Notes under the pieces: generated by a model
Seen by the model: the letters and a program-made list of their open reading frames with translations, nothing else
Told to the model about the DNA's origin: nothing
Database searches by the model: none
In this document: piece by piece, positions 1 through 5,070 of the stretch
Numbering within the stretch: the stretch's first letter is position 1
Layout: each line of letters starts with the position of its first letter
Source of the DNA: Actinomycetes bacterium
GTDB taxonomy: Bacteria; Actinomycetota; Actinomycetes; Propionibacteriales; Propionibacteriaceae
Assembly (NCBI GenBank): GCA_023393755.1
Contig: JAEXCA010000056.1
Location: 1-5,070, forward strand
Length of the DNA: 5,070 bases
Direction: 5' to 3'
Position numbers and translations under genes: made by a program

Positions 1-938
1 GTCCGGGCGGACGGGTGATCGCCCGCGACGTCGAGGCCGCGATCGCGGCCGGCCCGGCGCTCACCGCCGGCGCCCGCGCCGAGGCGTCCGGCTTCGTCCC
101 GGGTGCGGTCGGCAGCGGGATCGGCGGCCGGGTGACCCGGGCCGACCTGTCGACGGTCTCTGCGCCTGTCGAAGGGTCGTCCGCCGAGGCTTCGGGACTC
201 GGTGCTGTTGCGCCGACCTCAGCCATCGGCACCGAGTTCCCGGGCGAGGTCACCGAGACCCCGCTGAAGGGCATCCGCAAGGTGATCGCCGAGCGGATGA
301 TGAACTCGCTGGCCACCTCGGCCCAGCTCACCTACACCGCCACCGCTCCGGCCGCCGGCCTGCTCGCGCTGCGCAAGCGGCTGAAGAACGTCGCCGACCC
401 CGAACTGGCCGGCGTCACCATCGGCGACCTGGTCGGCTACGCCACGGTGAAGACCCTGGCCAAGCACCCGGTGGTCAACGCCCACCTCGCCGACGGCGTG
501 CTGCGGAAGTTCGCGCACGTCCACCTGGGCATGGCGGTGGACACCCCGCGCGGCCTGCTGGTGCCGACCCTGCGGTTCGCCGACACGCTCACCCTGCGCG
601 AGTTCTCGGTGCAGTCCAAGCAGCTGGCGAACGACGCCATCGGCGGCTCGATCAGCCCCGACCTGCTCAGTGGCGCCAGCTTCACGGTGTCGAACCTCGG
701 CTCCTTCGGGATCGAGTCGTTCACCCCGCTGCTGAACGTGCCGCAGGTCGCCATCCTCGGCGTGGACGCGATCTTCCCGCGGGCGGTGATCAACCCGGAC
801 GGCTCGGTGGGCGCCGAGCAGCGGATCGGCTTCTCGCTGACCGCCGACCACCAGGTGATCGACGGCGCGGACGCGGCTCGCTACCTGCGCGACCTGTGCG
901 CGGCGATCGCCGACATCGACCTGACCGTGCTGGGCTGA
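1..938 (+). CDS. Dihydrolipoamide acyltransferase (E2) of a 2-oxo acid dehydrogenase complex, 5'-truncated by the window
   Basis: E2 transfers the acyl group from its lipoyl arm to CoA and forms the cytoplasmic core that binds E1 and E3. The frame is open from base 3, so the gene begins upstream. A GTG at base 15 lies inside the conserved PGGR-V-IARDV end of a peripheral-subunit-binding domain and is not the start. A second, short binding-domain-like segment spans about 63-149 and ends GSGIGGRVTRADL. After a Ser/Ala-rich linker, the catalytic domain runs from about 252 to the stop, with IRKVIAERM near its start, NLGSFGIESFTPLLN (690-734) and the active-site HQVIDG (His 849-851, Asp 861-863). 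The usual HRxxDG arginine is glutamine here; the catalytic His and Asp are kept. The lipoyl domain is not visible. The closest type I recall is the clostridial pyruvate dehydrogenase E2; an acetoin or branched-chain E2 is possible. The E3 gene follows after 10 bases. Confidence 0.95.
   Translation, partial: PGGRVIARDVEAAIAAGPALTAGARAEASGFVPGAVGSGIGGRVTRADLSTVSAPVEGSSAEASGLGAVAPTSAIGTEFPGEVTETPLKGIRKVIAERMMNSLATSAQLTYTATAPAAGLLALRKRLKNVADPELAGVTIGDLVGYATVKTLAKHPVVNAHLADGVLRKFAHVHLGMAVDTPRGLLVPTLRFADTLTLREFSVQSKQLANDAIGGSISPDLLSGASFTVSNLGSFGIESFTPLLNVPQVAILGVDAIFPRAVINPDGSVGAEQRIGFSLTADHQVIDGADAARYLRDLCAAIADIDLTVLG
162..224. repeat. Structured dispersed-repeat copy in frame within the E2 linker
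   Basis: Bases 188-224 match the intergenic copy at 2420-2453. The left flank is GGCTTCGGGAC (one base different), the right flank CCTCAGCC is identical, and between them is a stem, TCGGTGC (199-205) with GCGCCGA (210-216), pairing with one G-U and a TGTT loop. Just upstream, TCGAAGGGTCG (169-179) is identical to 2478-2488, the right arm of the intergenic element, but here it precedes the left arm. The 63 bases encode 21 residues rich in Ala, Ser and Gly between the binding domain and the catalytic domain. They use codons such as TCT, CCT, GTT and TCA that are uncommon elsewhere in the gene. A linker tolerates such insertion. The insertion boundaries are approximate. Confidence 0.65.
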
Positions 939-942
939 GGAG
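937..942 (+). promoter_or_regulatory. Ribosome binding site of the E3 gene, overlapping the E2 stop codon
   Basis: GAGGAG lies 6 bases before the ATG at 949 and shares two bases with the E2 TGA at 936-938. This supports the ATG at 949 and suggests translational coupling of E2 and E3 on one transcript. Confidence 0.8.
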
Positions 943-948
943 TCATCA

Positions 949-2403
949 ATGGCTGACTACTCCTCGCTTCGCTCGTCAGCTCCTTCCTCGTCCTCGGGAG
1001 GACCGGAGCAAGCTCCGTCCTCCGCTCGGACTTCGTCGGAGTACGACGTGATTGTGCTGGGCGGCGGCCCGGGCGGCTACCTGGCCGCCGAGCGGCTGGG
1101 CCACGCCAGGAAGAAGGTGCTGCTGATCGAGAAGCAGTTCCTCGGCGGCACCTGCCTGAACGTGGGCTGCATCCCGACCAAGAGCCTGCTCAACTCCGCC
1201 AAGCTCTACCTGCATGCCAAGCACTCCGCGCAGTTCGGGGTGACTACGGAAAACGTCCATTTCGACTGGGCGAGGGTCCAGTCGTGGAAGGATGAGGTCG
1301 TGGCCACGCTGGTCGGGGGCGTGGCCATGGCCGAAAAGCGCAACGGTGTCGAGGTCGCCGACGCGCACGGCACCCTGGTCGGGCCCGGCAGGGTCGAGGT
1401 GAACGGCGAGGTCAAGACCGCCGATCATGTCATCCTCGCCACCGGCTCGGTCCCGGTGATGCCGCCCATCCCTGGCGCGGCGGACAACCCCGCGGTGGTC
1501 GACTCCACCGGTCTGCTGGCGCTCGAACGGTTCCCGGGCAGGCTGGTGGTGATCGGCGGCGGGGTGATCGGCGTCGAGTTCGCCTCCCTGTTCGCCGCCT
1601 TCGGCGCCCAGGTCGAGGTGATCGAGTTGCTGGACGAGATCCTGCCGTTCGCCGACGCCGACGTGGCCGCCAAGGTTCGCAAGGGCATCGAGGGGGTGAG
1701 CTTCCACCTCGGCTGCAGGGTGACCGGTATCGAGGGATCGACCGTGGTCTACACCGACGCCAAGGGCGCCGAGGTGCGCACCGACGCCGATGTGATCCTG
1801 ATGGCGGTCGGCCGCAAGCCGCTGGTCGAGGGCTGGGGCGCCAAGGAGGCCGGGCTGGAGTACACCCCCAAGGGCATCGTGACCGACGACATCCAGCGCA
1901 CCAACCTGCCGAACGTCTGGGCGGTCGGTGATGTCACCGGACGGTCGCTGCTCGCCCACGCCGCCTACCGGATGGCCGAGATCGTGGTCGCCCACATCCT
2001 CGATCCCCAGATGGCTCGTCGCACCGGTCAGACCCTGCGGGTCGACACCATCCCGTGGGCGGTCTACTCGATCCCCGAGGCGGCCGGCGTCGGCCTCACC
2101 GAGGCGCAGGCCGCGCAGCGGGGTATCGAGGTGGTCACCGCCACCGTCCCGCTGGTGATGTCCGGTCGGTTCGTCGCCGAGAACGGGCTGAAGGCCCCCG
2201 GCGCGGTGAAGGTCGTCGTCGAGTCCGACAGCCGGGTCGTCCTGGGCATCCACGCCGTCGGGCCGTACTCCCCGGAGACCATCTGGGGTGCGGCCGCCGT
2301 CCTCGAATCCGAGTACACCCTGGACGACCTGCGCCAGGTCGTCTTCCCGCACCCCACCGTCTCCGAAGGCATCCGCGAGGCCGCCTGGGCGGTCAAGGAC
2401 TAG
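949..2403 (+). CDS. lpdA: Dihydrolipoyl dehydrogenase (E3) with an extra Ser-rich N-terminal segment
   Basis: E3 reoxidises the dihydrolipoyl group of E2 using a redox disulfide, FAD and NAD+, in the cytoplasm as part of the complex. The 484-residue product has the FAD dinucleotide motif VLGGGPGGY (36-44), the redox disulfide CLNVGC (69-74), the NAD-binding motif GGGVIGVE (203-210), the second FAD motif AVGDVTG (325-331) and the C-terminal catalytic HPTVSE (468-473, His468/Glu473). All active-site residues are present. Residues 5-32 are a Ser-rich insert just before the FAD motif; without them the protein would be 456 residues and begin MADYDVIVLGG, like ordinary family members. The start at 949 has a strong GAGGAG. 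A GTG at 1048 with GGAG six bases upstream could give a form beginning at residue 34. No lipoyl domain is fused to the N-terminus. Position between E2 and E1 ties this E3 to the complex. Confidence 0.96.
   Translation: MADYSSLRSSAPSSSSGGPEQAPSSARTSSEYDVIVLGGGPGGYLAAERLGHARKKVLLIEKQFLGGTCLNVGCIPTKSLLNSAKLYLHAKHSAQFGVTTENVHFDWARVQSWKDEVVATLVGGVAMAEKRNGVEVADAHGTLVGPGRVEVNGEVKTADHVILATGSVPVMPPIPGAADNPAVVDSTGLLALERFPGRLVVIGGGVIGVEFASLFAAFGAQVEVIELLDEILPFADADVAAKVRKGIEGVSFHLGCRVTGIEGSTVVYTDAKGAEVRTDADVILMAVGRKPLVEGWGAKEAGLEYTPKGIVTDDIQRTNLPNVWAVGDVTGRSLLAHAAYRMAEIVVAHILDPQMARRTGQTLRVDTIPWAVYSIPEAAGVGLTEAQAAQRGIEVVTATVPLVMSGRFVAENGLKAPGAVKVVVESDSRVVLGIHAVGPYSPETIWGAAAVLESEYTLDDLRQVVFPHPTVSEGIREAAWAVKD
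961..1044. repeat. 84-base palindrome-rich insertion in frame at the E3 N-terminus
   Basis: The segment is exactly 28 codons long and is flanked by near-identical hexamers, GACTAC (955-960) and GAGTAC (1039-1044), as if a six-base target had been duplicated. TACTCC (958-963) pairs with GGAGTA (1038-1043) at the ends. Inside, GTCCTC (990-995) pairs with GAGGAC (998-1003), and GGAGGAC-C-GGAGC (997-1009) pairs with GCTCC-GTCCTCC (1012-1023) with one bulged C. These two hairpins exclude each other. Its 5' part, CTCGCTTCGCTCG then TCAGC, loosely resembles the intergenic copy at 2430-2452. It encodes a Ser-rich peptide, with codons such as CTT, TCA, CAA, GGA and ACT that are uncommon in the rest of the gene. 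That it is an inserted element is inferred; the palindromes are seen directly. Confidence 0.65.
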
Positions 2404-2419
2404 CCATGGGGGCGGACGG

Positions 2420-2488
2420 GGCTTCGAGACTCGCGCTTCGCGCGACCTCAGCCGCCGTCCAGGACGATCCCGGAGTCTCGAAGGGTCG
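2420..2488. repeat. Intergenic structured repeat with 11-base inverted ends, between E3 and E1
   Basis: CTTCGAGACTC (2422-2432) is the exact reverse complement of GAGTCTCGAAG (2473-2483). Within it, TCGCGC-TTC-GCGCGA (2431-2445) forms a perfect six-pair stem that overlaps the left arm by two bases, so the long pairing and the full inner hairpin compete slightly. Flanks GGCTTCGAGAC and CCTCAGCC recur in the E2 linker copy. The element begins 17 bases after the E3 stop. It has no T-run, so it is not a typical intrinsic terminator. It could affect processing or stability of the E3-E1 message, or be a passive dispersed repeat of the type common in GC-rich actinobacteria. Confidence 0.75.
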
Positions 2489-2494
2489 CCCCGC

Positions 2495-2536
2495 TACACA
2501 ACATCAACAGACCTGCAGAACCAGAAGAAGGAAGAA
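2495..2536 (+). promoter_or_regulatory. A-rich leader with the ribosome binding site of the E1 gene
   Basis: The 42 bases before the E1 ATG are rich in A, in sharp contrast to their surroundings, and should be largely unstructured in RNA. AAGGA (2528-2532) lies 4 bases before the ATG at 2537 and is the best ribosome binding site. An A-rich leader fits efficient independent initiation of E1 downstream of the structured repeat. No clear -35/-10 pair was seen, so a promoter here is possible but not shown. Confidence 0.6.
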
Positions 2537-4993
2537 ATGCCCAAGTCACTCACCGTCGATCCGGTCGAGGTACGCAAGCCGCAGACGATCACCGTCCCGC
2601 CGATCCCGGTCAATGCCTACGTCCGCGACTTCGCCGCCGAGAAGCAGCGCTACGGCGCCGAGGGTCTCACCGCGATGCTGCACGACATGCTGGCGATCCG
2701 CGAGTTCGAGAACATGCTGAACTCGATCAAGACCACCGGCGGCTGGCAGGGAATCGAGTACAACCACAAGGGCCCTGCCCACCTCTCCGCCGGCCAGGAG
2801 GCCGCCGCGGTGGGGCAGGCCGCCGAGCTGAACGCCGACGACTACATCTTCGGCTCCCACCGCAGCCACGGTGAGATCCTGGCGAAGAGCTTCTCCGCCG
2901 CTCGCAAGATGGATCCGGCCGCGCTGCAGCAGATCATGAGCCAGTTCCTGGACGGCGACACCCTGCGGTACGCCGAGAAGCTCGGCTACGACACCGAGGG
3001 CGACCTGGTCGAGAACTTCATTCTGTTCGGCACCCTGGCCGAGATCTTCGCGCGCAAGGTCGGCTTCAACCGTGGCATGGGCGGCTCCATGCACGCCTTC
3101 TTCACTCCGTTCGGCTCGATGCCGAACAACGCCATCGTGGGCGGCTCGGCGCCGATCGCCACCGGCTCGGCGCTGTACAAGCGGGTCAACCGCCAGCCCG
3201 GCATCGTGATCGCCAACATCGGCGATGCGTCGATGGGCTGTGGCCCGGTCTGGGAGGCGATGATGTTCGCCGCGATGGACCAGTACCGCACCCTGTGGCG
3301 GGAAGAGGACGGCGGCTCCCCGCCGATCATGTTCAACTTCTTCAACAACTTCTACGGCATGGGCGGCCAGACCGCTGGCGAGACCATGGGCTACGACATC
3401 CTCGCCCGGGGCGGTGCGGGCGTGAACCCCGAGGCCATGCACTCGGAGCGGGTCGACGGCTACGACCCGCTCGCGGTCGCCGACGCGGTGCGCCGGAAGA
3501 AGGAACTCCTGCTGGCCGGCCGCGGCCCCGTCCTGATGGACACGATCACCTACCGGATCTCCGGCCACAGCCCGTCCGATGCGTCCAGCTACCGCACCCG
3601 CGAGGAGATCGAGGCCTGGGAGTCGGTTGACTCGATCGCCAGCTTCTCGAACCTGCTGGTCAGCGAGGGCGTCCTCGCCTCTTCGGATGTAGAGGCCATT
3701 CACGGCCGGATCACCGAGCGGCTCACCAAGGTGCTCGCGCTGGCGGTGAACGACGAGGAGTGCCCGCGGGTCGACGTGGCCTACATCGAGAGCGCGATGC
3801 TGTCGAACCAGCACGTCGAGGCGATGGCCGAGGGCGAACCCGAGCTGCTGCACCCGCTGGGCGAGAACCCGCGCGTCCAGGCGATTGCCAAGAAGGTTCG
3901 CGCCACGGTGGATGCCGACGGCAAGCCGGTCTCGAAGGTGCGGATGTACCAGTTCCGCGACGGCCTGTTCGAGGCTATGGCGCACCGGTACTCGATCGAC
4001 CCGACCATGGCGGCCTGGGGCGAGGAGCACCGCGACTGGGGTGGCGCCTTCGCCGTCTACCGCGGGCTGACCGAGCTGCTGCCCTACCGGCGGCTGTTCA
4101 ACTCGCCGATCTCCGAGGCCGCGATCGTCGGTGCCGGCGTGGGCTACGCCCTCTCCGGTGGCCGCGCGGTGGTTGAGTTGATGTACTGCGACTTCCTTGG
4201 CCGCGCCGGTGACGAGGTGTTCAACCAGATGGCCAAGTGGCAGTCGATGTCGGCCGGTCTGCTGACCATGCCGCTCACCCTGCGGGTGTCGGTGGGCAAC
4301 AAGTACGGCGCCCAGCACTCCCAGGACTGGTCGGCGCTGGTCGCCCACATCCCGGGTCTGAAGGTCTACTTCCCGGCCACCCCGACCGACGCCAAGGGCA
4401 TGCTCAACCTGGCCCTCTCGGGCACCGATCCGGTGGTCTTCCTGGAGTCGCAGCTGCTCTACGACATCGGCGAGCAGTTCACCGAGGGCGGTGTCCCCGA
4501 GGGCTACTACGAGACCCCCGAGGGCGAGCCGGCGATCCGCCGCGAGGGTAGCGACGTCACCATCGCCACCCTGGGCGCCACGCTGTATCGGGCGCTCGAG
4601 GCGGCCGACATCCTGCAGGAGAAGTACGGGATGAGCGCCGAGGTGATCGACCTGCGGTTCGTCGCCCCGTTGAACTACGACACCCTGCTGGCCTCGGTGA
4701 AAAAGACCGGACGCCTGGTGCTGGCCTCCGACGCGGTCACCCGCGGGAACTTCCTGCAGACCGTCGCGGCGGACGTCCAGAACCTCGCCTTCGACGCGCT
4801 GGACGCCCCGGTGGTCGTGGTCGGCGCCCGCAACCACATCACCCCGGCCCCGGAGCTGGAGGACCTGTTCTTCCCGCAGCCGGAGTGGATCGTGGACGCC
4901 ATCCACTCCCGGATCGTGCCGCTGCCCGGTCACGTCCCGACCGCCAACTCCACCGACGGCGAGCTCGCCCGTCGCTCCCGCCTGGGGGTGTAG
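2537..4993 (+). CDS. 2-oxo acid dehydrogenase E1, alpha and beta subunits fused in one polypeptide (probably pyruvate dehydrogenase)
   Basis: E1 uses thiamine diphosphate and Mg2+ to decarboxylate a 2-oxo acid and reductively acylates the lipoyl group of E2. The 818-residue product has an alpha part (about 40-400): MLAIREFENML (51-61), FGSHRSHGEILAK (105-117), NRGMGGSMHAFF (178-189), the diphosphate motif GDAS (229-232) ending at NN (270-271), and YRISGHSPSDASSYR (339-353) in the active-site loop region. After a linker (about 430-465) comes the beta part: GEEHRDWGGAF (495-505), FNSPISEAAIVGAG (521-534), GAQHSQDW (591-598), IPGLKVYFPATPTDAKG (605-621) and the C-terminal transketolase-like domain to about 800. 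No stop or shift interrupts the junction. The frame is open upstream to 2288 inside E3, but ATG 2537 has a ribosome binding site and begins MPKSLTVDPVEVRKP, as in fused E1 proteins I recall from clostridia. Pyruvate is the likeliest substrate; acetoin or a branched-chain oxo acid cannot be excluded. Confidence 0.94.
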   Translation: MPKSLTVDPVEVRKPQTITVPPIPVNAYVRDFAAEKQRYGAEGLTAMLHDMLAIREFENMLNSIKTTGGWQGIEYNHKGPAHLSAGQEAAAVGQAAELNADDYIFGSHRSHGEILAKSFSAARKMDPAALQQIMSQFLDGDTLRYAEKLGYDTEGDLVENFILFGTLAEIFARKVGFNRGMGGSMHAFFTPFGSMPNNAIVGGSAPIATGSALYKRVNRQPGIVIANIGDASMGCGPVWEAMMFAAMDQYRTLWREEDGGSPPIMFNFFNNFYGMGGQTAGETMGYDILARGGAGVNPEAMHSERVDGYDPLAVADAVRRKKELLLAGRGPVLMDTITYRISGHSPSDASSYRTREEIEAWESVDSIASFSNLLVSEGVLASSDVEAIHGRITERLTKVLALAVNDEECPRVDVAYIESAMLSNQHVEAMAEGEPELLHPLGENPRVQAIAKKVRATVDADGKPVSKVRMYQFRDGLFEAMAHRYSIDPTMAAWGEEHRDWGGAFAVYRGLTELLPYRRLFNSPISEAAIVGAGVGYALSGGRAVVELMYCDFLGRAGDEVFNQMAKWQSMSAGLLTMPLTLRVSVGNKYGAQHSQDWSALVAHIPGLKVYFPATPTDAKGMLNLALSGTDPVVFLESQLLYDIGEQFTEGGVPEGYYETPEGEPAIRREGSDVTIATLGATLYRALEAADILQEKYGMSAEVIDLRFVAPLNYDTLLASVKKTGRLVLASDAVTRGNFLQTVAADVQNLAFDALDAPVVVVGARNHITPAPELEDLFFPQPEWIVDAIHSRIVPLPGHVPTANSTDGELARRSRLGV

Positions 4994-4999
4994 CCGATC

Positions 5000-5016
5000 C
5001 GTCCGATGATCGGACG
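5000..5016. terminator. Short palindrome just after the E1 stop; possible transcription-end hairpin
   Basis: CGTCCGAT-G-ATCGGACG is a perfect eight-base inverted repeat around one central base, 6 bases after the E1 TAG. As RNA it would form a five- or six-pair GC-rich stem with a 3-5 base loop. No T-run follows, so it is not a canonical intrinsic terminator. It could equally be an operator for a downstream gene. The rest of the window to 5070 shows no gene or other signal I can support. Confidence 0.35.
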
Positions 5017-5070
5017 CCAGCGCGACACCGAGGGCCAGTCCCAGTGTCCGAGGCCGGCACAAGGGTGCTG

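Noticed and set aside
15..17. GTG as the start of E2
   Set aside because: It lies within the PGGRVIARDV motif of a binding domain whose frame is open to the left edge, so the protein begins before the window.
2288..2536. Upstream extension of the E1 frame, overlapping the E3 end
   Set aside because: The 83 extra residues are Arg/Ser/Pro-rich without family similarity, run through the repeat element, and lack a good ribosome binding site; ATG 2537 has one and matches the family N-terminus.
2055..2720. Overlapping + strand open frame across the E3 end and E1 start
   Set aside because: Arg/Gly-rich out-of-frame shadow with no motif; E3 and E1 reading frames fully explain the coding signal.
3929..3938. 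GTCTCGAAGG in E1, similar to a repeat arm
   Set aside because: Only about ten bases match, no partner arm or hairpin is near, and the codons encode expected residues in the E1 linker.
5024..5048. GACAC/GTGTC inverted repeat after E1
   Set aside because: Five pairs across a 15-base loop in GC-rich DNA is readily expected by chance.
2546..5062. Very long open frame on the minus strand opposite E1 (and a similar one opposite E3, 976-2352)
   Set aside because: They are mirror frames of GC-rich coding DNA. Their translations are low-complexity (His, Gly, Asp, Arg-rich) with no family motifs, and the + strand genes are complete.

Overview
The window is a GC-rich stretch with G or C at most third codon positions. 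Codon use and dispersed-repeat style point to a high-GC actinobacterium. Placement near the Propionibacteriales is only a guess. All supported genes are on the + strand and encode one machine, a 2-oxo acid dehydrogenase multienzyme complex. No mobile-element gene, CRISPR array, tRNA or rRNA was found.

Layout. Bases 1-938 are the 3' part of the E2 acyltransferase gene: the end of a peripheral-subunit-binding domain, a second binding-domain-like segment, a linker and the full catalytic domain. The lipoyl domain lies before the window. E3, dihydrolipoyl dehydrogenase, follows at 949-2403, its ribosome binding site overlapping the E2 stop. A 133-base gap (2404-2536) holds a structured repeat and an A-rich leader. 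E1 at 2537-4993 is one 818-residue protein in which the normally separate alpha and beta subunits are fused. A short palindrome follows at 5000-5016, and nothing further is recognisable to base 5070.

How the genes work together. E1 decarboxylates the 2-oxo acid with thiamine diphosphate and passes the acyl group to lipoyl groups on E2. E2 transfers it to CoA, and E3 reoxidises the dihydrolipoyl group with FAD and NAD+. The fused E1 resembles, from memory, a type found in clostridia and spirochaetes rather than the AceE-type pyruvate dehydrogenase E1 usual in aerobic actinobacteria. Pyruvate is the likeliest substrate, but sequence alone does not exclude acetoin or another 2-oxo acid.

The most unusual aspect is a set of three small structured repeat insertions in this one operon. 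One is in frame in the E2 linker, one is in frame at the E3 N-terminus (84 bases, 28 codons, flanked by near-identical hexamers), and one is between E3 and E1. The E2 and intergenic copies share flanks and keep a base-paired stem although the stem sequence differs. The E3 insert is only weakly similar to them. The enzymes are ordinary in mechanism, so the possible novelty is short palindromic elements entering coding sequence and supplying linker peptides.
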